Shown here piece by piece: positions 19,516-27,823 of a DNA stretch of 64,000 nucleotides. Positions within the stretch are counted from its first letter, which is position 1; every line of letters begins with the position of its first letter. A program made the translations under genes and the position numbers. Origin of the DNA: Clostridium sp. AM22-11AC (lineage in GTDB: Bacteria; Bacillota; Clostridia; Lachnospirales; Lachnospiraceae); the NCBI RefSeq assembly GCF_003473545.1, contig NZ_QUCM01000019.1:11496-75495 (forward strand), given 5' to 3'. A model generated the notes under the pieces. It saw nothing but the letters and a program-made list of their open reading frames with translations. It searched no databases and was not told the origin of the DNA.

Positions 19516-20742
19516 ATGCTGGATACAGCGGCAGCAGGATTGGTATTAACAGGTGAGGATAAGGAAATCGTGGATATGGTCCATGACTTCGTTTTAAAGG
19601 AGGTTCGTCCAAAGGCAGCAGAGCACGATATTTCCGGTGAACTGGACTGGGATGCTTACAACAAGGCATTTGAAATGGGTCTTGTATGTGCAGATCTGCC
19701 GGCAGAGTACGGCGGCCAGGGACTGAGCAATGTATCTGCAGCATGGATCCGTGAGGAGCTGATGTATGGTGATGCAGGTTTTGGATTAACATGTGGAACC
19801 AACAATCTGGGTATCAAGCCGGTTCTGATCGCGGGAACGGAAGAGCAGAAAAAATGGTGTGTAGAAATTTTAACAAGCGATAAGCCGGGAAGAGATCCAC
19901 GCTGGCCAAAGAAACGCAGCGGATTTGCAGCTTTTGCTCTGACTGAGCCGGAAGCAGGATCCGATGCAGGTGCATGCAAGACTACAGCTGATAAGATTTT
20001 AGATGAAGATGGAAATGTAAAAGAGTATGTTTTAAACGGACGTAAGTGCTTTATCACCAACGCATGCTATGCAGACTTTATGTGTGTAGTTGCTTCTATT
20101 GACAGAAGTCTTGGGTATAAGGGACTGACCATGTTCTTAGTAGATGCACATCTGCCAGGCATCAGCATTGGCAAGCATGAAGATAAGATGGGTATCCGTC
20201 AGTCTGCTACCTGTGATGTATTATTTGAAGATGTACATATCCCTGCATCTGCACTGATTGGCAAAGAGGGCGAAGGCTTTAAAATTGCCATGAAGACTCT
20301 GGAGCAGGGCCGTGCAGGCGTAGGAAGCGGCTGTGTAGGCATTATGAAGGCAGCTATGGAAGTATGCGTAAAATATGCCCAGGAGCGTACTACCATGGGC
20401 AAGCCAATTTACAAGAACCAGGCTATTTCCTCCAAGATCGCAGATATGGAGATCGCCATTGAGACCAGCCGTGCTATCGGTATGAAGGTAGCAGCACTGT
20501 TAGATGCAGGTGATCCTTTAGCAGCAACTTTAGGCCCGATCGCTAAGTGCTACTGCTCAGATGCATTAAACCGCGTTACTACAGAAGCAGTCCAGATCTT
20601 AGGCGGATACGGATATATGCGTGATTACCCGGTTGAGAAGCTGATGCGTGATGCGAAGATCTTCCAGATCTTTGAAGGAACCAATGAGATCCAGAGAGTA
20701 GTTATCAGCGGCAATGTGATCCGTAAGAACAAAATTAAATAA
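19516..20742 (+). CDS. Acyl-CoA dehydrogenase 1
   Basis: A 408-residue FAD enzyme that oxidises an acyl-CoA to the trans-2-enoyl-CoA and passes electrons to Etf. Motifs are FALTEPEAGSDAG (FAD/substrate loop, near residue 139), FITNACYADF, and the C-terminal FQIFEGTNEIQRVVISG, whose Glu in EGTNE occupies the catalytic-base position of medium-chain dehydrogenases. It is about 25 residues longer than copy 2 because of an insertion around residues 115-135 (SDKPGRDPRWPKKRSG), which lies before the substrate loop. AAGGAG/GGTGG precedes the ATG. It is the first gene of an operon with the MaoC-type hydratase gene. Confidence 0.93.
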   Translation: MLDTAAAGLVLTGEDKEIVDMVHDFVLKEVRPKAAEHDISGELDWDAYNKAFEMGLVCADLPAEYGGQGLSNVSAAWIREELMYGDAGFGLTCGTNNLGIKPVLIAGTEEQKKWCVEILTSDKPGRDPRWPKKRSGFAAFALTEPEAGSDAGACKTTADKILDEDGNVKEYVLNGRKCFITNACYADFMCVVASIDRSLGYKGLTMFLVDAHLPGISIGKHEDKMGIRQSATCDVLFEDVHIPASALIGKEGEGFKIAMKTLEQGRAGVGSGCVGIMKAAMEVCVKYAQERTTMGKPIYKNQAISSKIADMEIAIETSRAIGMKVAALLDAGDPLAATLGPIAKCYCSDALNRVTTEAVQILGGYGYMRDYPVEKLMRDAKIFQIFEGTNEIQRVVISGNVIRKNKIK

Positions 20743-20768
20743 TGCTCAGGATACATAGATGAAAGTGA

Positions 20769-20805
20769 GGCTGCCGCAAAATAGGAAAAATGTTTTGCAG
20801 CAGCC
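20769..20805 (+). repeat. Intercistronic hairpin, GGCTGC-CG-CAAA type
   Basis: GGCTGCCGCAAAAT pairs with TTTTGCAGCAGCC across a symmetric CG/CA internal loop, between acyl-CoA dehydrogenase and hydratase genes. The same arm sequences recur at 44423-44453 in an unrelated operon. There is only a short T run after it, so it may attenuate transcription or protect mRNA rather than terminate fully. Confidence 0.6.
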
Positions 20806-20839
20806 TTTATGTTCAGAGGAAGATGAGGAGGTTACTTTT

Positions 20840-21700
20840 ATGTTAGATGAGTCTGCAGTTGGTTTATCCGTAGAGCAGGATTTTTCCTATACCTGGAGAG
20901 ATCTGATCCTTTATAATTTAAGTGTTGGGGCAAAGCAGGAAGAGCTGGAATATGTGTATGAAAAGGGCTTGAAGGCAGTACCTACCTTTGGTGTGATCCC
21001 ATGTACAGCTACCTTTGGAACAGAACCATATTCAGAGCAGCCGTTAATGCCTACAAAGAAGATCGAAGGACTTCGTTCTGACGGCACCTTACATATGGAT
21101 CATAAGCTGGTGATCCACAAGCCTATCTCAAAAGAAGGAAAACTTCATCTGGAAAAGGTGATCAGCGCCGTATATGACCGGGGAGAAGGAAAAGGAGCCA
21201 AGATCAACGTAGATATTATTGCAAAAGATGAGGCGGGAGATCCTGTATTTACCAATACAATGGGTTATTTAAACCGCTGGGCCGGTGGTTTTGGCGGGCC
21301 GAAGGTACCTCACAGCACCGTAGTGATCCCGGAGAGAGAAGCTGACTATGAGATAAAGGATGCATATCCGGAGAATGCGCCGTTACTGTATCGTCTGACA
21401 GGTGATACATACCCGCTCCATGCAGATCCTGCATTTGCAAAAAAAGCCGGTTTTGACCGTCCTATTGTTCATGGACTTTGCAGCTTAGGCTATGCCTGCC
21501 GCATGATGATCGATGCATTATTCCCAGGAGAGCCGGAGCGCATGGTATCCATTGAGAACCAGTTCCGCGCAGTAGCACTGCCGGGAGATCATTTTACCCT
21601 TCATGTATGGAAAACAGGGGAAAATGAAGCATTATTCCGTATGGTAAAGGACAGCGATGGAAAAGCGATTCTGGATTATGGACGGATGACCTGGAAATAA
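20840..21700 (+). CDS. MaoC-type (R)-specific enoyl-CoA hydratase
   Basis: A 286-residue double-hotdog hydratase like the hydratase-2 domain of peroxisomal multifunctional enzyme 2, making (R)-3-hydroxyacyl-CoA. The diagnostic motif TGDTYPLHADPAFAKKAGF followed by DRPIVHGLCSLG spans residues 187-217, with catalytic Asp189 and His194 in place. The ATG at 20840 is chosen over 20759: GAGGAGG lies 8 bases upstream, and the earlier start would put a hairpin inside the coding region. It follows acyl-CoA dehydrogenase 1. The opposite stereochemistry to the crotonase at 14927 suggests a separate pathway arm. Confidence 0.9.
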   Translation: MLDESAVGLSVEQDFSYTWRDLILYNLSVGAKQEELEYVYEKGLKAVPTFGVIPCTATFGTEPYSEQPLMPTKKIEGLRSDGTLHMDHKLVIHKPISKEGKLHLEKVISAVYDRGEGKGAKINVDIIAKDEAGDPVFTNTMGYLNRWAGGFGGPKVPHSTVVIPEREADYEIKDAYPENAPLLYRLTGDTYPLHADPAFAKKAGFDRPIVHGLCSLGYACRMMIDALFPGEPERMVSIENQFRAVALPGDHFTLHVWKTGENEALFRMVKDSDGKAILDYGRMTWK

Positions 21701-21717
21701 AAGAACATGGCAAACTA

Positions 21718-21755
21718 AAAAAGGGGGCTGCCGGTTGAACCGGCGCTCCCTTTAA
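21718..21755. terminator. Bidirectional terminator between hydratase and CoA-transferase 2
   Basis: A GC-rich stem (GGGGGCTGCCGGT / ACCGGCGCTCCC, one bulge) is flanked by A's on the left and TTT on the right, between convergent genes. Confidence 0.7.
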
Positions 21756-21779
21756 AGTTATTTTCTATGGATAAACAGA

Positions 21780-23015
21780 TTAGTCATGCTGGCGGATGAT
21801 TCCTTCAGACAGATATTTCTCAATTTCTTCATCAGAATATCCGGCTTCTTTCAGGATAGATACAGTGTGTTCACCAAGCATCGGTCCGCGGTTAAATTCC
21901 GGGGTTCCCATGCGTTCGCTGCGCAGGCAGGTGCGTACCAGGGTTGCTTCCTGGCCATTGTCGTATTTCATCTTGTAGACGAAATCATTGGCAATTGCCT
22001 GTGGATCCGTAAGGACATCTTCGTAACGGGCTAAGATCTCGCAGCAGAGGCCTTCTGCGCTGAACATGTCATACCATTCTTTGGCAGTTTTTGTAGCGAA
22101 TATCTTCTCAAAACGTTCGATAACAGGACGGCAGATATTTACATCATTAAACTGTGCCCTGGTAGCATAACGGGGATCACCGATCATATCGTCTGCACCA
22201 AGAAGGTGATAGAAAATAGGAGTATCCCTGTTAAATACAACAACCTGAGGCATGAACCAGCGGCCGTCACTGCATTTGAAAGGAGCACCAAAGGGACTGG
22301 AATTTTCTCTGCGTTTTGGCATTTTAAAACCATACTGGGAACCGGAAACAAGGATGTTTGCCAGCCATGCTGCAGTTCCGTAAAGGCTTAAGGAAACGCG
22401 GTCACCTTTTCCGGTCTGTCTTGCGCTTAAAACAGCGGAAACAGTAGCAGCCATCATACCAAGGGCACAGGTGGTATCACCAAAGCCCATAGGCATGTAA
22501 ACAGGATAGGTATCATTGCTGTCTCCATATACAGCCTGGCTGTACATAAAGCCGCCTCTTGCCCAGAATGCAGTGTTGTCATAACCAGGTCTTCCGGCTT
22601 CTTCACCCTTTGGACCATAGCCGTCTAACTGACACATAACCAGTTTTGGGAATTTTTCTTTTAAAGTATCATAATCAAGGCCCTGTTTGCGCAGTGCTTC
22701 TGTTCTTAAGTTGGTTAAGAATACATCTGCATCTTCTAACAGGCGGTATACGATCTCCTGGCCCTCTTTGGTTCTGGTGTCAATGCTGACAGCACGCTTG
22801 TTGGCGTTTAAGTTGTCAAAGATCGGGTCGAAATCATCATCTGCAGGAGCACCGATGGACAGCGGCCATTTACGGAAATTGTCACCGCCTTTTGTGTTTT
22901 CCAGTTTGATAACGTCTGCACCCCAGTCAGCCATCATACGTCCGCAGCTGGCAGAAGCTACCATAAGAGATAATTCCACCACTTTGACGCCTTTTAATGG
23001 TTTATATTGTTCCAT
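21780..23015 (-). CDS. Class III CoA-transferase (CaiB/BaiF family), copy 2
   Basis: A 411-residue CoA-transferase with the expected catalytic Asp180 in PMGFGDTTCA and the N-terminal KGVKVVELSLMVASASCGRMMA signature. The ATG at 23015 is preferred over 23021 because GGAGG lies 7 bases before it and only 1 base before the alternative. It is most like copies 1 and 5 by eye (shared GSYP/TYPVY and GFGD segments). It is monocistronic and divergent from the flavoprotein-GntP-CoA-transferase operon across a 310-bp interval. Substrate unknown. Confidence 0.9.
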   Translation of the reverse strand: MEQYKPLKGVKVVELSLMVASASCGRMMADWGADVIKLENTKGGDNFRKWPLSIGAPADDDFDPIFDNLNANKRAVSIDTRTKEGQEIVYRLLEDADVFLTNLRTEALRKQGLDYDTLKEKFPKLVMCQLDGYGPKGEEAGRPGYDNTAFWARGGFMYSQAVYGDSNDTYPVYMPMGFGDTTCALGMMAATVSAVLSARQTGKGDRVSLSLYGTAAWLANILVSGSQYGFKMPKRRENSSPFGAPFKCSDGRWFMPQVVVFNRDTPIFYHLLGADDMIGDPRYATRAQFNDVNICRPVIERFEKIFATKTAKEWYDMFSAEGLCCEILARYEDVLTDPQAIANDFVYKMKYDNGQEATLVRTCLRSERMGTPEFNRGPMLGEHTVSILKEAGYSDEEIEKYLSEGIIRQHD

Positions 23016-23325
23016 ATGCATTCCTCCGTTACATTAATTTTATTTAGTAGTTTGTTTCTTTGTCTATATAATATCAATCCAAAAAGAGAAATCCTATGGA
23101 ATGGATTACGAAAGTAAAGAGAGCATGGGTGAGAAATTGTGGTTGTTTTAACCAGATTGTCTAAAAATAAACGGACTTTGACATGGCCTTTTTTGTATGA
23201 ATTGCAGTTGTTGGAAAATGGGGGATTTTGGTATCTTAAATACAACAGAAAAAGGGTGAAAAAGCCCTGGTCATCCGCCGGGGCGGATGGTCAGAGAAAC
23301 ATAATACGCAAAGGGGGACTTATTT
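23016..23325. promoter_or_regulatory. Divergent intergenic region with an 18-bp palindrome
   Basis: 310 bp without a gene. A perfect palindrome, CATCCGCC-GG-GGCGGATG (23272-23289), lies 36 bp before the flavoprotein start, preceded by AGGGTGAAAAAGCCCT, another possible small stem. AT-rich TATATAATATC (23065-23075) may hold a -10 for either strand. No confident -35 could be assigned. Confidence 0.45.
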
Positions 23326-24042
23326 ATGCATTACTCACCGCAGAACGAAGAATGTCCGATGGCATTAAATCCATTTAAGGCCTGTGTAGCTCCAAGACCG
23401 ATTGGCTGGATCTCCACTGTAAGCAGGGACGGAATTGATAATCTGGCGCCTTTCAGCCAGTTCCAGAACCTTTCCTACGATCCGCCTATGGTCATGATCG
23501 CTATTAACCAGGGGGGAGACGAGCCGGATCATGTACACCGCAAGGATACTGTAAACAATATTGAGTCTACAGGCTGCTTTGTATATAACGCAGTTCCGTA
23601 TGATCTGAAGGAGCAGATGAACATTACAGCCAGCGGTTTTGCGCCGGAAGAGGATGAATTTGAAAAAGCCGGACTCCACAAGGCAGAGTCTGTAAGAGTG
23701 GCAGCAAAGCGAGTATCAGAATCACCCATCCAGTTTGAGTGTGAATACATGCAGACCATCCGTATTCCCGGGACTATGGCAGGAGGAAAAGGTACTGTGG
23801 ATCTGATCATTGGAAAAGTAGTGGAGATCCATGTGGCAGATGAGATCATCCTTCCAAACGGAAAGCTGGATTACAGGAAACTGCGCCTGATCGGCAGAGC
23901 CGGATACTGGGATTACGGGGTAATGGAAGATACCTTTGCAATGAAGGTTCCGGGAGTCAGCGCAGCCCGTATGGCAGCCATGGAAGGCAGAAAGCCAAAT
24001 GAGGCAGACCTTGAAAAAGACAAAAAGGAAAACAGCCTATGA
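23326..24042 (+). CDS. Flavin-reductase-like FMN-binding protein
   Basis: A 238-residue protein of the DIM6/NTAB flavin reductase-like split-barrel family. The typical core CVAPRPIGWISTVSRDGIDNLAPFSQF is at about residues 21-47, then PPMVMIAI and DTVNNIESTGCFVYN. Such proteins bind FMN and reduce flavins or act as small oxidoreductases in the cytosol. AAAGGGGG precedes the ATG. The stop overlaps the start of the GntP permease by 4 bp (ATGA), so the two are translationally coupled. Its role in the acyl-CoA island is unknown; electron supply to an enoate or ring reduction is a guess. Confidence 0.85.
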   Translation: MHYSPQNEECPMALNPFKACVAPRPIGWISTVSRDGIDNLAPFSQFQNLSYDPPMVMIAINQGGDEPDHVHRKDTVNNIESTGCFVYNAVPYDLKEQMNITASGFAPEEDEFEKAGLHKAESVRVAAKRVSESPIQFECEYMQTIRIPGTMAGGKGTVDLIIGKVVEIHVADEIILPNGKLDYRKLRLIGRAGYWDYGVMEDTFAMKVPGVSAARMAAMEGRKPNEADLEKDKKENSL

Positions 24043-25340
24043 TCAGCTTCATAGGAATGATCCTGGGGCTTTTACTGTTTGTAGTGCTGGCATTTAAAGG
24101 TTTTAACCTGATCTTGTCAGCAGTTGCCAGCAGCTGTCTTATGTTTGTGTTTTCCGGGATCAGTATTTTAGACGGCTTAAAAGAATTTTATTTGCCGGGA
24201 CTGGCAGGTTTTTTACAAAGCTATTTCCTCCTGTTTTTCTTAAGTGCCCTTATGGGAAAGCTGATGAGTGATGGGGGAAATGCAAAAAAGATCGCCTTGT
24301 CCTTATCAGGGCTGATCAAAAAAAGCAAAAACAACCAGAAGTTTTTCTGTGTGCTTTTAGTTCCGGTTTTGTATTTTATCTTATGTTATGTGGGAATTTC
24401 CGGTTTTGTGGTGGTGTTTACGGTACTACCTATTGCAAAGACCATTTATGAGGAAACAGATACCCCCTGGCGGCTGTACTGCTGCGCCGGGGCACAGACT
24501 GTAAGCGCCGCTTATCTGGCCGGTTCTATTCAGGCGGGCAATGTATATGCTACGGATATCTGCGGCACAACCACCATGGCGGGCTGGAAGCTTTCCATTG
24601 TTGCAGTGGTCACATTCTGGGCGGTATCCCTGGTGTTTTTATGGACCATGTTAAAAATAACACAGAAAAAAGGGGAAGCGTTCCTGCCATCGGGAGAAGG
24701 AATCCGTATGGCCAATCTGGATGAAGGTTTATCGGAAGACTGTCTTCCGGGACTGCTTCCAAGTATCCTTCCTTTAGCTGTAGTGTTGGTGCTGAGTGCC
24801 GGATTTCAGGTATATGTAGTAAAGGCATTATTTGCAGGCTGCATCCTTACTGTTATTACAGGACATAAGAACCTGCTGCCAAAGCTAAAGACAAGCCTTT
24901 CACAGGGCATCACTGCTGCCTATGGCCCCATTTTAAGTGTTTCCGCTACCTATGCCATTGGCGCAGTGGTAAAAAACATAGAAGGTTTTACCTATTTTCA
25001 GAACATGCTGTCTGCTCTGCCTCATCTGATGAGCGGAAGTCTTATGGGACTTTTAGCAGCCTTTATCATGGCATCTGTAGCAGCACCGATCCCGGCTTTC
25101 GGTTCCCATATGTTAGATCAGTACACACTGGCAGGACTTAGTGCAGGCAATGCCCACCGCATGATGATGCTTACTTCTTTTACCAGTATTGCGCCTCATA
25201 ATGCGGGAATACCCAATGCAGCGGCAGTGCTTCGCATGCCCTATGCAGAATGTCTGAAAATGTATATGATGTCAACTTATATACCAGGCTTTATTACTTT
25301 GTTTGTATCTATTTTATGTATTAAAATGGGGATCGTCTGA
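24039..25340 (+). CDS. GntP-family carboxylate permease, copy 1
   Basis: A 433-residue membrane protein with about 12 hydrophobic segments and the GntP pattern: a paired-helix N-terminal half (LLFVVLAFKGFNLILSAVASS), LSALMGKLMSDGGNAKKIA after the third helix, and a C-terminal loop with SFTSIAPHNAGIPNA. The family imports gluconate, 3-hydroxybutyrate and similar hydroxy- or short-chain carboxylates with protons. It is coupled to the flavin-reductase-like gene (4-bp overlap) and followed after 73 bp by a CoA-transferase, so it probably imports the acid that the transferase activates. Confidence 0.85.
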   Translation: MISFIGMILGLLLFVVLAFKGFNLILSAVASSCLMFVFSGISILDGLKEFYLPGLAGFLQSYFLLFFLSALMGKLMSDGGNAKKIALSLSGLIKKSKNNQKFFCVLLVPVLYFILCYVGISGFVVVFTVLPIAKTIYEETDTPWRLYCCAGAQTVSAAYLAGSIQAGNVYATDICGTTTMAGWKLSIVAVVTFWAVSLVFLWTMLKITQKKGEAFLPSGEGIRMANLDEGLSEDCLPGLLPSILPLAVVLVLSAGFQVYVVKALFAGCILTVITGHKNLLPKLKTSLSQGITAAYGPILSVSATYAIGAVVKNIEGFTYFQNMLSALPHLMSGSLMGLLAAFIMASVAAPIPAFGSHMLDQYTLAGLSAGNAHRMMMLTSFTSIAPHNAGIPNAAAVLRMPYAECLKMYMMSTYIPGFITLFVSILCIKMGIV

Positions 25341-25413
25341 CCGGTGATCTTCGTATAAGATCAGGCACAGAAACATCCCAGGAGAACATTTTTAGGATCA
25401 GGAGGAAAAGATC

Positions 25414-26628
25414 ATGAGCGCACACAAACCATTAGAAGGAGTGAAAGTGGTGGAACTGGCCAGTTTTGTGGCAGCGCCGACAGCAGGAAGAATGATGGCA
25501 GAAATGGGAGCGGATGTGATCCGCGTGGAAAGCACTGCAGGTGATCCATGGCGTTTTTACGGTGCCAACTGTGGACTTCCCATTACAGATGAGGAAAATC
25601 CTCTTTTTGACATTTACAATCTGGGCAAAAAGGATATCCAGTTGAACACCAAGACACCGGAAGGGAAAGAGATTTTGTTCCATCTTTTAGATGAAGCGGA
25701 TGTATTTATTACCAATAACCGTTTAAAATCCCTGGTAAGATCCGGTCTTGATTATGAGTCGTTAAAGGACCGTTTCCCAAAGCTGATCTATGGCCTGGTA
25801 ACAGGATACGGACAGACAGGCCCGGATGTGGATGCACCGGGATATGACGGTGTTGCCTTTTTCTCAAGATCCGGAATGTTGGCAGATATGGCAGAACCCA
25901 GCGGCTATCCTGCAAGCGCCCCGGGCTGTATCGGAGATGGAGCTACAGGAGCTGCGCTTTTTGGCGGTATCTGTGCAGCGCTTTTTGACAGGGTGCGTAC
26001 AGGAAAAGGCGATTTTGTAGAAATTTCTCTTTTTGGCAATGCAGTATGGCTTTGCGGTACGATGTCTGCTTTTGAGCAGTATGGTTATCATTATCCTAAA
26101 AAGAGATCGGAAATGGGGGCTCTTTATACTTTTTATAAATGCAAGGACGGAGAATGGCTCCACCTGGCTGTTACCCAGCATGACCGCTACTGGAAACCGT
26201 TAGCAGAGGCGTTAAATGTGCCGGAGCTGGCAGAAGATGAGCGGTTTGCCAATGCTGCGCTGATCTCTAAAAACAGGGCCCAGCTGATCCCGCTTCTGGA
26301 GGAAGCCTTTAGTCATTTTAACTATAATGAGATTGCGGCAAGACTAAAAGAAAGGGATATCGTCTTTGACCGTATGCGCCATTACAGGGAGCTGGCAACA
26401 GATCCTCAGGCTGTGGCAAATGGCTTTGTAAAGGAGTATATCTATGAAAGCGGCCATCCATTTATGATGTCCATGCCGCCGGTTCACATGAGAAGTGTGG
26501 GAGAAACCGGCCCGGGACGGGGGCCAAAGCCAGGAGAACACACAGATGAGATCTTAAAACAGCTTGGCTGTTCAGAGGATGAGATCGTTCATTTAAAAGA
26601 AGCTGGAGCCGTAAAACAGCACTCTTAA
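25414..26628 (+). CDS. Class III CoA-transferase (CaiB/BaiF family), copy 3
   Basis: A 404-residue CoA-transferase. The catalytic Asp is expected at Asp175 in GCIGDGATGA; the preceding residues (SAPGCIG) differ from the GFGD of copies 1 and 2, so the substrate may differ. N-terminal signature KGVKVVELASFVAAPTAGRMMA-like, with KxES/TAGD loop. AGGAGG is well spaced before the ATG. It is the third gene of the flavoprotein-GntP-CoA-transferase operon, which ends at a hairpin at 26686-26711. Confidence 0.9.
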   Translation: MSAHKPLEGVKVVELASFVAAPTAGRMMAEMGADVIRVESTAGDPWRFYGANCGLPITDEENPLFDIYNLGKKDIQLNTKTPEGKEILFHLLDEADVFITNNRLKSLVRSGLDYESLKDRFPKLIYGLVTGYGQTGPDVDAPGYDGVAFFSRSGMLADMAEPSGYPASAPGCIGDGATGAALFGGICAALFDRVRTGKGDFVEISLFGNAVWLCGTMSAFEQYGYHYPKKRSEMGALYTFYKCKDGEWLHLAVTQHDRYWKPLAEALNVPELAEDERFANAALISKNRAQLIPLLEEAFSHFNYNEIAARLKERDIVFDRMRHYRELATDPQAVANGFVKEYIYESGHPFMMSMPPVHMRSVGETGPGRGPKPGEHTDEILKQLGCSEDEIVHLKEAGAVKQHS

Positions 26629-26685
26629 AAGCTTTTGGTTAATATAACCATTACTTTTAAGAAAGCACTTATAAAAAAATTGTAT

Positions 26686-26711
26686 GAACCGCTGTATCTT
26701 TACAGCGGTTC
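26686..26711 (+). terminator. Hairpin terminator after CoA-transferase 3
   Basis: Perfect 10-bp stem GAACCGCTGT / ACAGCGGTTC with a 6-base loop. The trailing sequence AAATGTTATTTT is a weak U tract, so termination may be partial. Confidence 0.6.
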
Positions 26712-26790
26712 AAATGTTATTTTAATAACAAGCAATGCATTCATGCGGGGAAACCGTGTGTATTTTATAAAGTAAAGGAGAGGCAGATCA

Positions 26791-27765
26791 ATGAAAACAA
26801 GAATGACAGAACTTTTAGGGATTAAATATCCGATCATGCAGGGGGGAATGCAGCATCTGGGAGTTCCTGAACTGGCAGCTGCCGTATCAGAAGCAGGCGG
26901 TCTTGGAACCATCAATGTAACTATTTATCCGGATCCGGAAGATTTAAGAAAGGCCATCAAAGAAGTAAAGGCAAAAACAGATAAACCATTTGCAGTAAAT
27001 ATTTCCCTGATCCCAAGTCTCCATCCGGGACAGGAGCTTTTTGACCAGGTTAAGGTGATCCTGGAAGAAGGAGTCACAGCAGTAGAAACAGCAGGCGCAA
27101 GCCCTCAGGAGCTGGCAGATGTATTAAATGCCCATAAGGATCAGGTAAAATGGATCCATAAAGCAGCTTGTGTAAAGCATGCAAAGAAAGCAGAGAGCAT
27201 GGGTGCTGATCTTATTACCATGGCTGGCTTTGAGGTAGCAGGACATCCTCATACAGATGGTGTGGGAACTATGGTACTGGCAAACCGCACAGCAAGAGAA
27301 GTAAAGGTTCCTGTACTGGCAGCAGGCGGTATTGCAGATGGCAGAGGCTTACTGGCAGCATTAAGCCTTGGATGCGAAGGTGTTGTAATGGGAACACGTT
27401 TTGTAGCAAGTAAGGAATGCTGGATCTCTGAAAACCATAAAAACTGGATCGTAAATGCAAATGAGAACCAGACTGTTCTTTGCCAGAAATCTATTAAAAA
27501 CATGGTCCGCGTTGCAAATAATGAAGCAGCAAGAAAGTGCCTGGAGTTAGAGGCAAAGGGAGCCACCTTACAGGAACTGATGCCTGTTATATCAGGAAAA
27601 CTTGGCAAAGCCGCTTATGCAGACGGAAATGTAGATGGCGGTATGTTCGCTGTCGGACCGGCTGCTGGCCTGATCCATGAGGTAGAAAGCTGCAAGGAGA
27701 TCATTGACTCCATTATGGCAGAGGCAGAGGAAGGTTTAAAACGTTTAAACAGCCTTGGTTTATAA
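26791..27765 (+). CDS. Nitronate monooxygenase-like FMN enzyme (NPD family), copy 1
   Basis: A 324-residue TIM-barrel flavoprotein of the 2-nitropropane dioxygenase/FabK family. It has MQGGMQHLGVPELAAAVSEAGG at the N-terminus, the active-site stretch AGFEVAGHPHTDGVG near residue 150, and the FMN-phosphate segments VPVLAAGGIADG and GVVMGTRFVAS. Family members oxidise nitronates or reduce enoyl-thioesters, and some act in acyl-CoA pathways. In an anaerobe among acyl-CoA genes, a reductase or dehydrogenase role is more plausible than nitronate oxidation (inference). It heads an operon with CoA-transferase 4 and acyl-CoA dehydrogenase 2. Confidence 0.87.
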   Translation: MKTRMTELLGIKYPIMQGGMQHLGVPELAAAVSEAGGLGTINVTIYPDPEDLRKAIKEVKAKTDKPFAVNISLIPSLHPGQELFDQVKVILEEGVTAVETAGASPQELADVLNAHKDQVKWIHKAACVKHAKKAESMGADLITMAGFEVAGHPHTDGVGTMVLANRTAREVKVPVLAAGGIADGRGLLAALSLGCEGVVMGTRFVASKECWISENHKNWIVNANENQTVLCQKSIKNMVRVANNEAARKCLELEAKGATLQELMPVISGKLGKAAYADGNVDGGMFAVGPAAGLIHEVESCKEIIDSIMAEAEEGLKRLNSLGL

Positions 27766-27823
27766 GATAATAAGCCTGTTATGAAAATAACTGGAAAGTA
27801 ATTTGGAAAGGAAGAAGATAAAT

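Noticed and set aside
26791..27765. FabK enoyl-ACP reductase of fatty acid synthesis
   Set aside because: The fold is shared, but there are no fab genes nearby. Context is catabolic, so the broader NPD family name is used.
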